Assembly: GCA_027038965.1 (NCBI GenBank)
Contig: JALWFG010000021.1
Coordinates: 62,001-126,000 of the forward strand
Reading direction: 5' to 3'
Origin: Candidatus Desulfofervidaceae bacterium
GTDB taxonomy: Bacteria > Desulfobacterota > Desulfofervidia > Desulfofervidales > Desulfofervidaceae
Length of the DNA stretch: 64,000 nt
Shown piece after piece: positions 54,874 through 63,975 of this stretch. Positions within the stretch are counted from its first letter, which is position 1. The number at the start of each line of letters is the position of its first letter. The translations under genes were made by a program, and so were the position numbers. The notes under the pieces are model-generated. The model saw only the letters and a program-made list of their open reading frames with translations, was not told where the DNA came from and searched no databases.

Positions 54874-55275
54874 TTAGTCTTCTTGTTGGGTTGCCAGAAT
54901 GATTTGTGTTATTCCGGCCAGTCTGGCTCGGTCCATGATTTTTATTACAACCTCTACAGGGGCCTTCTTGTCTGCCTTAACCATTAAGGATGGATGTATT
55001 TTAGAAGCCAAATCGCAAAGGCGGGGGTATAAGGAAACGAGATTAATTTGATGGTTGTTTAAAAAGATGTGTCCCTGGGCATTGACAAAAACAATTAAAT
55101 TGTGATTTGCATGAGAAATGGTGCTGGTTTTAGCTTCAGGTAAATTGATAGGAATTCCTTCATTTCTCAAAAAATTGGCCGTGAGCAAAAAGAAGATGAG
55201 AAGCAAAAAGACCATGTCAATCATCGGGGTAAGGTTTAAATTGGGTTTAGATGAGCTTTTTTTAAAAGAAATCAT
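54874..55275 (-). CDS. exbD: ExbD/TolR-family protein
   Basis: This 133-residue protein has a single N-terminal transmembrane helix with the functional Asp (LTPMIDMVFLLLIFFLLTANF), followed by a periplasmic ExbD domain (SLMVKADKKAPVEVVIKIMD). It lies between exbB (2-base gap) and tonB. ExbD rather than TolR is chosen because of the TonB neighbour. Confidence 0.88.
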   Translation of the reverse strand: MISFKKSSSKPNLNLTPMIDMVFLLLIFFLLTANFLRNEGIPINLPEAKTSTISHANHNLIVFVNAQGHIFLNNHQINLVSLYPRLCDLASKIHPSLMVKADKKAPVEVVIKIMDRARLAGITQIILATQQED

Positions 55276-55277
55276 AC

Positions 55278-55898
55278 TTATTCCTTAAAAAAGTCCTGTT
55301 TTTCAAGTAAATTGAGAATCTCATTAAGTGTATCTTCAATGCTAGTGGCATAGCCGTTTACTTTGTGCATAAAATAATCATAAGCAATCAAAGAAGGAAT
55401 GGCAACAATTAATCCAAAGGCGGTAGTCAACATAGCCTCCCAAATACCCCCAGCCAGCATGGCGGCGTTGACCCTGTTGCCCATGTTTTGAACGACCATA
55501 AAGGCCTTAATCATGCCAGTAACCGTGCCCAACAATCCCAAAAGCGGTGAAATGTTGGCAATGGAGGCCAAAAAAGGTAGATGCCTTTCGGCTTCTCTTA
55601 ACTCTTTCTGCCCTTCATGGGCCAAGGCCTTTTCCATGGCCGTGCGTTGGGAGCAATTGGACAAAAAATGGCCTAATTCTTTCAAAAGCAATTCATGGGC
55701 ACTTAGAGCTAGTTTGGTTGCTTCTCGGAGTTTATGTCTTCTAATTAAATCTTTGATTTGATTCAATTCCCAAATCAGCCCCCGTTTTTTTAAATGCCAG
55801 AGGGCATAGCCTCTTTCCAATATGATTGCCAAAGAGGCAATGGAGCAAATGAGAATGGGATACATCAAAAAACCGCCTTTCATAAACAGAGCTAGCAT
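55278..55898 (-). CDS. exbB: ExbB/MotA/TolQ-family proton channel
   Basis: This 206-residue protein has three membrane segments. The first is GGFLMYPILICSIASLAIILE, and the last two contain PLLGLLGTVTGMIKAF and GGIWEAMLTTAFGLIVAIPSL, the conserved proton-channel helices. It energises the adjacent TonB. It lies 20 bases after a truncated gene. Confidence 0.9.
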   Translation of the reverse strand: MLALFMKGGFLMYPILICSIASLAIILERGYALWHLKKRGLIWELNQIKDLIRRHKLREATKLALSAHELLLKELGHFLSNCSQRTAMEKALAHEGQKELREAERHLPFLASIANISPLLGLLGTVTGMIKAFMVVQNMGNRVNAAMLAGGIWEAMLTTAFGLIVAIPSLIAYDYFMHKVNGYATSIEDTLNEILNLLEKQDFFKE

Positions 55899-55918
55899 AG
55901 ATTAACTCCTTTGGGTTT

Positions 55919-56179
55919 TTATTTTAGAAAAGCAATTATTTCTTTTATCCAGCCCCAAAATCCAAATATAACAAAGATTCCAATAATTGCTAACCCAGTA
56001 TTAGACAACGGAAGATTCATATTTGACCGAATTTTCAGATTTGCCAACTTTAGGTTTATCATAAGTTTCATAGTTAACCTGTGACCTATTCCATCAGCAA
56101 CGATTATTTTCCATTTGCCAGGAACGTCAGGCATAAAAGCAAACCGCCCGTTTCTATCTGTCCTATATTGCCACCAATT
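55919..56179 (-). pseudogene. 5'-truncated DUF4198/CbiL-like membrane-anchored protein
   Basis: The frame encodes NWWQYRTDRNGRFAFMPDVP, then GKWKIIVADGIGHR, a linker and a single C-terminal membrane helix (GLAIIGIFVIFGFWGWIKE). That is the C-terminal part of the carboxypeptidase-regulatory-like/CbiL-type proteins often found with TonB-ExbBD or metal uptake genes. An in-frame TAA lies at 56180-56182 and no N-terminal domain or signal peptide precedes it. The only Met (56134) falls in mid-domain. A remnant of another frame, GVEVGLKLVAI, lies just upstream and may be its frame-shifted part. Treated as a decayed gene, though a short expressed fragment cannot be excluded. Confidence 0.55.
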
Positions 56180-56386
56180 TTAAACCAACTTCTACTCCTA
56201 GACAACTAGTTTAGACCCATCATTTAAATCAGCCTTAATTTAAGAAGCTATCCGATACTTATAATAGGAAAAAATTTTATGGGCAACTTGGAACATAAAA
56301 ATTGAAATACCATATTTGGCTTTTTGGTTAGAACTTGACCTTTGGAACGATAATTGTTAACCTTTAGCATATAAAATTTGTCCCAT

Positions 56387-56431
56387 GACTGAGGGGGCAA
56401 AGCAAATACTCAGTCTTACCCCAAAGGGTAA
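56387..56431 (+). promoter_or_regulatory. Two adjacent perfect hairpins before ftsH
   Basis: GACTGAG (56387-56393) pairs with CTCAGTC (56409-56415), and directly next TTACCC (56416-56421) pairs with GGGTAA (56426-56431). The first loop contains GGGG, which could pair with the CCCC of the second hairpin and form an alternative. The structure ends 14 bases before the GTG start of ftsH. It matches no riboswitch I recognise. Confidence 0.45.
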
Positions 56432-56445
56432 AAACGGGTTGTGAG

Positions 56446-58242
56446 GTGAAATCAACATACAAAAATTTGGCCATTTGGTTAGTGATCACTATTTTGATGA
56501 TTTTAAGTTTTAATCTCTTTAACCATCCCAAAACTAGCTCTCAGTCAATCAGTTATAGCGATTTTTTAGACAAGATTGATCGTGGGGAAGTTGTAAGTGT
56601 TACTATCAGAGGAAATAAAGTAAAAGGTACCCTTATTACCAATGAGCCCTTTCAAACTTACATACCCAAAGACGCGAAAATTACACCCTTACTTAGGGAA
56701 CATAAGGTCCGCATTCGAGTAGAACCAGAGGAAGAGTCGCCTTGGTATATGACAGTGCTTGTCTCTTGGTTTCCAATGATTCTTCTGATTGCCGTATGGA
56801 TATTCTTTATGCGGCAGATGCAAGCAGGAGGTGGCAAGGCCTTTTCCTTTGGTCGGAGTAAGGCTCGCTTAATCAACGACCAAACTAAAAAGGTTACCTT
56901 TAAAGATGTGGCTGGGGTGGAAGAAGCCAAAGAAGAGGTCCAAGAAATTGTAGATTTTCTTAAAAATCCTCAAAAATTTACTAAATTGGGCGGAAAGATT
57001 CCCAAAGGGGTTCTTTTAGTAGGTCCTCCTGGGACAGGGAAAACCCTTTTGGCCAAGGCCATTGCAGGAGAAGCAGGGGTTCCGTTTTTTAGCATTAGTG
57101 GTTCCGAATTTGTGGAAATGTTTGTGGGTGTTGGTGCCGCTAGGGTCAGAGATTTATTTCAACAGGCCAAGCGGAGTGCCCCATGCATTATTTTTATAGA
57201 TGAGATAGACGCCGTAGGAAGATATCGGGGGGCAGGACTAGGTGGCGGACATGATGAAAGAGAACAAACCCTAAATCAGCTTTTGGTGGAAATGGATGGG
57301 TTTGATGCGAGCGAAGGTGTAATTTTAATCGCAGCTACCAACCGCCCCGATGTTTTAGACCCAGCCCTCTTAAGACCAGGGCGTTTTGACCGTCAGGTAA
57401 TCGTGCCCATGCCTGATGTAAGGGGCAGAGAGGAAATTTTAAAAGTCCATGCCAAAAATGTGCCTCTGGCTGAAAATGTTGATTTAAGCGTAATTGCTCG
57501 GGGAACACCGGGCTTTTCAGGAGCGGATTTGGCCAATCTGGTCAATGAAGCTGCCCTTTTGGCAGCCAGAAAGGGAAAAGAAAAGGTAGAAATGGACGAT
57601 TTTGAGGAAGCTAAAGATAAAGTCTTAATGGGCAAAGAAAGAAAAAGTATGGTGATTAGCGAAGAGGAAAAAAAGCTTACGGCCTATCATGAAGCAGGTC
57701 ATGCCTTAGTGGCCAAACTTTTGCCTGGCAGCGATCCGGTCCATAAGGTAAGTATTATTCCTAGAGGTAAAGCCCTTGGGGTTACCCAGCAACTGCCTAT
57801 GGACGAAAAATACACCTATTCTAAAAAGTATCTTCTAACCCGGCTTGCGGTCTTATTAGGAGGGCGGGCGGCTGAAGAAATTATTTTTAATGATTATACC
57901 ACCGGTGCTGGCAATGACCTTGCCCAAGCCACGGAATTGGTCAGAAAAATGGTGTGTAATTGGGGTATGAGTGAAAAGATAGGACCAGTTACCTTTGGGC
58001 GGCGGGAAGAGCACATCTTTTTAGGCAAAGAGCTGGTGCAGTCCCGGGATTATAGTGAAGAAACAGCCAGAGCCATAGATGAGGAAATAAAAAATACAGT
58101 TAGCCGAACTTATCACGAAGTCAAAAATTTGCTCACCAAGCACATAGATTTGCTCCATAAAATTGCGGGGCTTCTGCTTGAAAAAGAAACTATAGATGGA
58201 GCAACTTTGGATAAAATTGTAACTGAGGCCACTGTTAGGTAA
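56446..58242 (+). CDS. ftsH: ATP-dependent zinc metalloprotease FtsH
   Basis: This 598-residue membrane AAA+ protease has two N-terminal helices (around residues 9-25 and 104-122), Walker [17 protein letters not shown], pore motif [17 protein letters not shown], Walker [12 protein letters not shown], and [14 protein letters not shown] as the zinc site. Start is GTG 56446. The gene degrades membrane and regulatory proteins. It heads the ftsH-folP-glmM-coaX cluster; the folP start overlaps its stop by one base. Confidence 0.97.
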   Translation: MKSTYKNLAIWLVITILMILSFNLFNHPKTSSQSISYSDFLDKIDRGEVVSVTIRGNKVKGTLITNEPFQTYIPKDAKITPLLREHKVRIRVEPEEESPWYMTVLVSWFPMILLIAVWIFFMRQMQAGGGKAFSFGRSKARLINDQTKKVTFKDVAGVEEAKEEVQEIVDFLKNPQKFTKLGGKIPKGVLLVGPPGTGKTLLAKAIAGEAGVPFFSISGSEFVEMFVGVGAARVRDLFQQAKRSAPCIIFIDEIDAVGRYRGAGLGGGHDEREQTLNQLLVEMDGFDASEGVILIAATNRPDVLDPALLRPGRFDRQVIVPMPDVRGREEILKVHAKNVPLAENVDLSVIARGTPGFSGADLANLVNEAALLAARKGKEKVEMDDFEEAKDKVLMGKERKSMVISEEEKKLTAYHEAGHALVAKLLPGSDPVHKVSIIPRGKALGVTQQLPMDEKYTYSKKYLLTRLAVLLGGRAAEEIIFNDYTTGAGNDLAQATELVRKMVCNWGMSEKIGPVTFGRREEHIFLGKELVQSRDYSEETARAIDEEIKNTVSRTYHEVKNLLTKHIDLLHKIAGLLLEKETIDGATLDKIVTEATVR

Positions 58243-59069
58243 TGTCTAGTTGGTCTGAGCTTTTGTCTTCCTCTCCCCTTTTAATGGGCATTGTTAATGT
58301 TACCCCTGACTCCTTTTCTGATGGAGGTCTCTTTTTATCTCCCCAAAAGGCCGTTTGTCATGCCGAAGAACTTCTATTATCAGGAGCCGATATTATTGAC
58401 ATTGGAGGAGAATCCTCACGTCCCTTTTCAGAGGCCGTGCCTTTAGAAGAAGAAATGAGAAGGGTTATTCCGGTGATAAAACAAGTATCTATCAGAATGG
58501 AAGCCCTTATTTCTATAGATACCTATAAGGCAAGGGTGGCAGAGGCAGCAATAAAGGCAGGTGCAAAGATAGTAAATGATATAAGTGCTTTGCGTTTTGA
58601 TAAGGATATGGCTAAGGTAGTTGCTGATTACAAAGTGCCTGTGGTCTTAATGCATATGAAAGGGACTCCCAAAGACATGCAGCTTAATCCCTATTATGAA
58701 GATGTTCTTAAGGAAATTTATCAATTTTTTGAAGAAAGGATAGAGTTTGCTTTAAAAAATGGCATTTCTGAAGGGCAGATTTGTCTTGACCCTGGGATTG
58801 GTTTTGGCAAGAGACTGGAAGATAACTTACGTATTTTGAAGCATATTTCCTATTTTAAATCTCTTGGATTCCCTATTTTAGTTGGCCCTTCAAGAAAGAG
58901 CTTTATTGGGCAAATTCTCGGGATTGAAAATCCTGCTAGGAGGGATATAGGTACAATGGGCGTCATAGCCTATTTGGTAACCCAAGGAGTAGACATTATC
59001 AGAGTCCATGCTGTCAAAGAGTGTAGGCAGATAACAGACATTTTACACGCTATTTTGCATATAGACTAA
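58242..59069 (+). CDS. folP: Dihydropteroate synthase
   Basis: This 275-residue folate enzyme condenses pterin pyrophosphate with p-aminobenzoate. Motifs: LMGIVNVTPDSFSDGG, IIDIGGESSRPFS, LMHMKGTPKDMQ, LDPGIGFGKRLEDNL and VGPSRKSFIG. The TAATG overlap with ftsH makes the start clear; glmM follows after 11 bases. The ftsH-folP-glmM order is widely conserved. Confidence 0.96.
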   Translation: MSSWSELLSSSPLLMGIVNVTPDSFSDGGLFLSPQKAVCHAEELLLSGADIIDIGGESSRPFSEAVPLEEEMRRVIPVIKQVSIRMEALISIDTYKARVAEAAIKAGAKIVNDISALRFDKDMAKVVADYKVPVVLMHMKGTPKDMQLNPYYEDVLKEIYQFFEERIEFALKNGISEGQICLDPGIGFGKRLEDNLRILKHISYFKSLGFPILVGPSRKSFIGQILGIENPARRDIGTMGVIAYLVTQGVDIIRVHAVKECRQITDILHAILHID

Positions 59070-59080
59070 CGGAGGCGTTA

Positions 59081-60439
59081 ATGGGGAGGCTTTTTGGAAC
59101 AGATGGAATTAGAGGCAAGGCCAATATTTGGCCTATGACCACCGAAACAGTAATGCAAGTCGGCAGGGCATTGGCCTACGTAATTAAAAAACATTCTCAT
59201 AGACATAAAGTGGTGGTAGGTAAGGATACGCGTCTTTCAGGATATATGATTGAAACGGCCCTTACAGCCGGCATTTGTAGCATGGGAGTAGATGTCCTTC
59301 TAATCGGTCCCTTGCCTACGCCTGGAATTGCCTTTATTACTACTAACATGAGGGCAGATGCAGGAGTAGTCATTTCCGCCTCTCACAACCCCTATGATGA
59401 TAATGGAATTAAATTTTTCGCTAGAGATGGATACAAATTGGCCGATGAAACAGAAGCAGAAATTGAAAAATTGGTGTTGGCTGAAAACAACCACATTGAT
59501 AAAATTCGACCTACGGCTGAAGAAATTGGCAAGGCCTTTCGCATAGAGGATGCCCTGGGTAGATATGTAGTTTTTCTAAAAAACACCCTGCCTAAGGGTA
59601 TGCTTTTTGATGGGTTGAAGATGGCACTTGATTGTGCTCACGGGGCTGCCTACAAAGTGGCCCCTATCGTCTTTTCAGAGTTGGGTGCAAGATTAACGGT
59701 ATTAGGAGCACAACCTAATGGAATGAATATCAATCATCAATGTGGCGCTTTGCATCCAGAAGTAGTGGCCCAAAAAGTGAAAGAAACAGGGGCCGATGTT
59801 GGTTTGGCCTTAGATGGGGATGGCGACCGAGCCATTTTAGTAGATGAAAACGGCCATATTGTAGATGGAGATAAGGTTTTGGCCATTTGTGCAGAATACA
59901 TGAAAGAGAAGGAACAACTAAAAAATAACACCGTAGTGGGAACGATTATGAGCAATTTTGGTCTGGAGCTGTTTTTAAGGGAAAAAAATATTTTTCTCTT
60001 ACGCACCAAGGTGGGAGATCGATATGTGACTGAGGCCCTTAGGGCAGGAAAGGGAAACCTTGGTGGCGAGCCTTCAGGACACATTGTTTTTCTTGATCAT
60101 CATACTACGGGTGATGGTATTCTAACTACCCTTCAGGTATTAAAAATCATGCAAGAAACAGGAAAACCATTGTCCAAATTGGCATCAAGGATGCAGCCAG
60201 TACCTCAGACACTTCTCAATATTGAGGTGAAGGAAAGGCCGCCGTTTGAGTCCATTCCAGAAATTAAACAATGCTTAGAAAAAAAGAGGAAGGAGCTTGA
60301 TGGCAAGGGCAGGATTGTATTGCGCTATTCTGGAACCGAGCCCGTAGCAAGGATAATGGTAGAAGGTAAGAACGAAATTCAAGTAAAAAACATCGCTCAG
60401 GAATTGGCCATGGTAATTCAAAAAGCAATAGGGGCTTAA
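59081..60439 (+). CDS. glmM: Phosphoglucosamine mutase
   Basis: This 452-residue enzyme makes glucosamine-1-phosphate for UDP-GlcNAc. Motifs: FGTDGIRGKANIWPMT, phospho-Ser in VISASHNPYDDNGIKFF, the metal loop ALDGDGDRAILV, GGEPSGHIVFLDHHTTGDG and RYSGTEPVARIMVEG. Normal length. coaX follows after 1 base. Confidence 0.97.
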   Translation: MGRLFGTDGIRGKANIWPMTTETVMQVGRALAYVIKKHSHRHKVVVGKDTRLSGYMIETALTAGICSMGVDVLLIGPLPTPGIAFITTNMRADAGVVISASHNPYDDNGIKFFARDGYKLADETEAEIEKLVLAENNHIDKIRPTAEEIGKAFRIEDALGRYVVFLKNTLPKGMLFDGLKMALDCAHGAAYKVAPIVFSELGARLTVLGAQPNGMNINHQCGALHPEVVAQKVKETGADVGLALDGDGDRAILVDENGHIVDGDKVLAICAEYMKEKEQLKNNTVVGTIMSNFGLELFLREKNIFLLRTKVGDRYVTEALRAGKGNLGGEPSGHIVFLDHHTTGDGILTTLQVLKIMQETGKPLSKLASRMQPVPQTLLNIEVKERPPFESIPEIKQCLEKKRKELDGKGRIVLRYSGTEPVARIMVEGKNEIQVKNIAQELAMVIQKAIGA

Positions 60440-60440
60440 A

Positions 60441-61226
60441 ATGCTTTTGGCACTTGATATTGGAAATACCCATACGGTCATTGGTCTTTTCAAAGAGGAT
60501 GAGCTTGTATCTGTATGGCGAATTCGAACCCAAAGGGACTTTACCGCTGATGAATTGGCCTTGATTATCAAAAATTTGTGTGAATTCAAAGGGCTTGAAT
60601 TTTCTCAAATCAACAAAGTGGCCATTTCTTGTGTTGTCCCTCCCCTTTTAAGCATATTGATAGAATTAAGCCAACGCTATTTTCAAACTCGACCCTTAAT
60701 TGTAGGTCCAGGTATAAAAACAGGTCTTTCTATTCAATATGACAGCCCCAAAGATGTAGGGGCAGACCGTATTGCCAATGCTGTAGCTGCTTATGAGAAA
60801 TACCGTTGTGCCTTGATTATCATTGATTTTGGCACGGCAATTACCTTTGAATACGTGTCTTCAAAGGGCGAATACAAAGGAGGACTTATTGTTCCAGGAA
60901 TCCAGATTGCGGCCGAGGCCCTTTTTATTCATGCCTCTAAGTTGCCTAGGGTAGAGATGTTTGTAAAACCTCCCCAAGTGATTAATAGGAATACCATCGG
61001 GGCTATAAACGCGGGACTGATTTATGGCTATGCCGCCCTTACTGAAGGGATAATTATGCGCATTAAAAAAGAAGTTTCGGAGAGTCCTTTGGTAATCGCT
61101 ACAGGAGGCCTGGCATATTTGATTGCTACTGAGACAAAAGGCATAGACAAAATTGAAGAAAATTTAATTTTAGAGGGACTTAGAATCCTTTATAAAAAAA
61201 ATACTCAAAAACAATCAGCTATATAA
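60441..61226 (+). CDS. coaX: Type III pantothenate kinase
   Basis: This 261-residue enzyme phosphorylates pantothenate, the first step of CoA synthesis, in an ASKHA fold. Motifs: LLALDIGNTHTVIGLF, VGADRIANAVAAYEKY, IIDFGTAITFEYVS and GGLIVPGIQIAAEALF. It lies one base after glmM and probably ends the ftsH operon; a new promoter begins 42 bases later. Confidence 0.95.
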   Translation: MLLALDIGNTHTVIGLFKEDELVSVWRIRTQRDFTADELALIIKNLCEFKGLEFSQINKVAISCVVPPLLSILIELSQRYFQTRPLIVGPGIKTGLSIQYDSPKDVGADRIANAVAAYEKYRCALIIIDFGTAITFEYVSSKGEYKGGLIVPGIQIAAEALFIHASKLPRVEMFVKPPQVINRNTIGAINAGLIYGYAALTEGIIMRIKKEVSESPLVIATGGLAYLIATETKGIDKIEENLILEGLRILYKKNTQKQSAI

Positions 61227-61267
61227 CTTATGACATATTTTGTGACTCTTTTATAAAAAATGTTTAT

Positions 61268-61297
61268 TTGACACGTGTTTTCATTTTTGTTTATGAT
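61268..61297 (+). promoter_or_regulatory. Promoter of the selenoprotein-selD operon
   Basis: Perfect TTGACA (61268-61273) and TATGAT (61292-61297) are spaced by 18 bases. The expected start near 61304 leaves only about 5-8 bases before the ATG at 61309 or 61312, which has no ribosome site, so translation is probably (nearly) leaderless. Confidence 0.7.
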
Positions 61298-61308
61298 ATG
61301 ATTCGTTG

Positions 61309-61809
61309 ATGATGAAAGATGACTTTTTGGTATGCCATCTATGTGGAGGTAGGGCTATTATAAAAGGCCGGTGAGCCAAGGCAAGGGTAGTCTGCATGGA
61401 CTGTGGACAGGAACAATCTATAGAGGATTACCAAGAAGATATTGAGGAATTGAAGGAAAAGTGGATTTGCGATTTTTTAAAAGACGAGTCTAAAGTGACG
61501 ATAAAGGTGCATTTTGAAGACAAGCGCTATTTTTTGGCTGAAGTAGATTTTAAAGACCAAACTTATATCTACCTTTATGATAAAAAACAATCGTCGGAGA
61601 TGTTGGGTTTAAAGGAAGGCAATTTGAACTTGGAGGCCTTATGGCAAAGGCATAAAAGAGAAGCAAATTTTTGTCTGCCTTGTGAGCTAATGTTAAACTT
61701 TAACAAGCGCATTATAACTTCTGAAGGTTTCAAACCTTTAGAAGTAGGAATTAACTTTAAAGATACAAGGGCTTTAATTACGGAAATGAGAAAAAGGGCA
61801 GGGCGATGA
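61309..61809 (+). CDS. Zinc-ribbon protein with in-frame TGA, candidate selenoprotein
   Basis: The frame from ATG 61309 (or 61312) to TGA 61807-61809 is 166 residues with one internal TGA at codon 22 (61372-61374). Zinc-ribbon cysteine pairs lie on both sides of this TGA in the same frame: C9-x2-C12 (VCHLCGGRA) before and C29-x2-C32 (VVCMDCGQE) after. Reading TGA as Sec gives one intact ribbon with U22 in its middle. The rest is charged and helical, then beta, with another CxxC (FCLPCE). A SECIS-like hairpin lies 18 bases after the TGA. The stop overlaps selD in ATGA. Nonsense mutation is the alternative; the intact reading frame, location and hairpin favour Sec. I do not recognise a named family. 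Confidence 0.65.
61387..61404 (+). promoter_or_regulatory. SECIS-like hairpin of the zinc-ribbon gene
   Basis: GTAGTC (61387-61392) and GACTGT (61399-61404) form four Watson-Crick and two wobble pairs around loop TGCATG, with G at loop position 2. The loop begins 18 bases after the TGA, inside the 16-37-base window usual for bacterial SECIS elements. The stem is weak, so this is suggestive only. Confidence 0.45.
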
Positions 61810-62852
61810 ACTATCGGTTAACTGAGAAAGTGAAGGCGGCAGGATGAGCTGCTAAGCTTAGCCCAGGGGACCTGGCTGAGATTATGGCGCAATTGCCTGT
61901 GCAAAAACACCCTAATCTGCTGGTAGGTTACGAAACAGCAGATGATGCCGGGGTATATCAATTGACGGAGGAAATTGCCCTCATCCAAACCCTTGATTTT
62001 TTCACTCCCATTGTAGACGACCCCTATTATTTTGGCCAGATTGCTGCCGCCAATGCCTTGAGTGACATCTATGCCATGGGAGGAAGGCCTCTAACGGCTA
62101 TGAATATTGTTTGTTTTCCAATAAAGGAAATGCCTAAGGAGGTTTTGAAACAGATATTGCAAGGTGGGATGGATAAAATTCATGAAGCAGGGGCCATTTT
62201 GGTAGGAGGACATAGTGTAGAAGACCCAGAGATTAAATATGGACTTTCGGTTACTGGGGTAATTCATCCTCAAAAAATATTGACAAATAAAGGGGCTAGG
62301 GTAGGGGACTTTCTGATCCTGACTAAACCCTTAGGCACAGGGGTATTAGCCACAGCCGTTAAAGGGAACTTGGCTAGTGAGGCAGCTATAACCAAGTTGG
62401 TAAAGGTTACTGCCACCCTTAATTCCAAGGCCGCAGAAATTATGGCAGAATTTAATGTTCACGCTTGTACTGATGTGACTGGATTTGGGTTGGGGGGACA
62501 TCTATTAGAGATGGCTCGGGCCTCCCAAAAGGAAATAGAACTTTGGTCCAACAAAGTTCCTATTATCCCTGAAGCCTTGGAATATGCGGCTATGGGGCTT
62601 ATTCCAGCAGGAAGTTATGCCAACAAACATTTCTGTGAAAATACAGTAGAAATTAGAGGGAATATCTCCAGTTTGACCATAGATATGCTTTTTGACGCTC
62701 AAACTTCAGGCGGTCTTATTATAGCCCTACCTCAAAAAGAAGCAGAAACATGCTTAAAGCGGCTTAGAGAAAATGGCGTCTCTGAGGCCACTATCATTGG
62801 ATATGTAAAAGGGAATCATCCTTGTGGAAAATTGGTAATTGCTGAATCTTGA
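61806..62852 (+). CDS. selD: Selenide, water dikinase (selenophosphate synthetase), Sec-containing
   Basis: The full protein is 348 residues from ATG 61806. The frame continues through an in-frame TGA at codon 14 (61845-61847) into the ORF that would otherwise start at ATG 61884. The sequence around it, KVKAAGUAAKLSPGDL, places Sec at the catalytic Cys/Sec position next to catalytic Lys17 (E. coli C17 and K20). Later motifs: ETADDAGVYQL (metal Asp), ALSDIYAMGGRPLTAMNIV, GGHSVEDPEIKYGLSVTG and CTDVTGFGLGGHLLEM. It makes selenophosphate for Sec synthesis. The start overlaps the zinc-ribbon stop. A start at 61884 would remove the active site and is rejected. Confidence 0.93.
61857..61880 (+). 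promoter_or_regulatory. SECIS hairpin of selD
   Basis: A stem with one bulged C joins 61857-61867 to 61871-61880, with loop GGA (61868-61870), about 20 bases after the Sec codon. A strong stem, a guanine-starting loop and correct distance fit a bacterial SECIS. Confidence 0.65.
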
Positions 62853-62916
62853 AAATTGGGATGAAAGAGTTGGGTTTAATCACATTTATTCCTCTTTAGC
62901 CATTAGGGAAAAATAA

Positions 62917-63975
62917 TTAAGGCAAGACTACCATCCAAAAGCTTATGGCAGTTTTTCTTGTGTTTTTTTCAACCCCTGCAATGGCAATACGGTTAATTTT
63001 ACGCCTTAAGGGAGAAACTCCTTTTACATACACCTTGCTTAAATGAGGGTCATATTTGGCCTTTTTCCACCCTAACTCGCTAATGTAAATCTTGAACCTG
63101 TTTGGAAAATATCGGCCAGGGTATTTTAAGATGCCATAAATTTCAAGGGGAGGATTCTCTTTTAAAAATCCTATTTTAGGATAACGAATCAAAAGAGGCA
63201 GATCAACTCTTTTTAAAATGGTTTTAAAATGCTCTAAAGTACTCCAATTTTTGCCTAAAATGGGCTCACGGGGGATATGATAAAGGGGGGTATCTTCACT
63301 TACTACTCCTGGGTCTTGAGAAAGAAGCACCCTGTATCCAAGCCTGAGGGCCTCATTAATCAAAATTTTATTATAATATCCGTAAGGAAAAGCAAGCATG
63401 GTTGGGCAATAACCTAATCTTTTTTCAAAGATACATCTGCTTTTTTTTAAATCTGCTTGAATCCACTCCCTGTATTCCCTCTCAGTCATAGACAAAGGTT
63501 TTAAACCCAGCTTGTGATGGGCATAGGTGTGATCTTGAAAATCCACCCCTGCTTGTTTCATTTGATATATCTCATCCCAATTTATGTAGTCCGGGTAGTG
63601 TTTCTCAATGGCCTCAGTAGGAATAAATACAGTAAAGGGATAACCAAATCGCCTCAAGATAGGAAAGGCCTTAGTAAAAACCGTTTTATATCCATCATCA
63701 ACAGTGATAACCACCGTTTTTGGGGGGAGTGGTTGATGAGAAGATAAGAGGCAAGCAAGTCGTTTTAAAGAAATTACTTGATAATTATGGGTCTTGAGAT
63801 AGGTCATTTGCGCTATGAAATTTGATAAAGGCACGTTGGTGGAGGGAGTGCGCCTATCACCAAACTTGTGATAAAGAAGCACTACAACATTATTGGCATA
63901 AGTTGTTTGGACAAGCCCAATTATTAAGAGCACACAAATTAATGTGCCCAAAACAAGGCTGGAGCTTTTGCGCAT
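62917..63975 (-). CDS. Exported polysaccharide deacetylase (NodB homology)
   Basis: This ~352-residue protein has a signal peptide (MRKSSSLVLGTLICVLLIIG). The NodB domain shows VVVLLYHKFGD, the catalytic Asp in VVITVDDGYKTVFTKAF, the metal His motif QDHTYAHHKLG and LAFPYGYYN. The C-terminal ~90 residues form a separate, probably beta-rich domain (LEIYGILKYPGRYFPNRF). It removes acetyl groups from cell wall or exopolysaccharide sugars in the periplasm. An ATG three codons upstream (63984) is also possible. It converges with selD. Confidence 0.88.
   Translation of the reverse strand: MRKSSSLVLGTLICVLLIIGLVQTTYANNVVVLLYHKFGDRRTPSTNVPLSNFIAQMTYLKTHNYQVISLKRLACLLSSHQPLPPKTVVITVDDGYKTVFTKAFPILRRFGYPFTVFIPTEAIEKHYPDYINWDEIYQMKQAGVDFQDHTYAHHKLGLKPLSMTEREYREWIQADLKKSRCIFEKRLGYCPTMLAFPYGYYNKILINEALRLGYRVLLSQDPGVVSEDTPLYHIPREPILGKNWSTLEHFKTILKRVDLPLLIRYPKIGFLKENPPLEIYGILKYPGRYFPNRFKIYISELGWKKAKYDPHLSKVYVKGVSPLRRKINRIAIAGVEKNTRKTAISFWMVVLP

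Noticed and set aside
61372-61374. TGA as an ordinary nonsense mutation in the zinc-ribbon gene
   Set aside because: Considered, but the intact zinc ribbon on both sides, the hairpin and selD coupling favour Sec; kept at moderate confidence.
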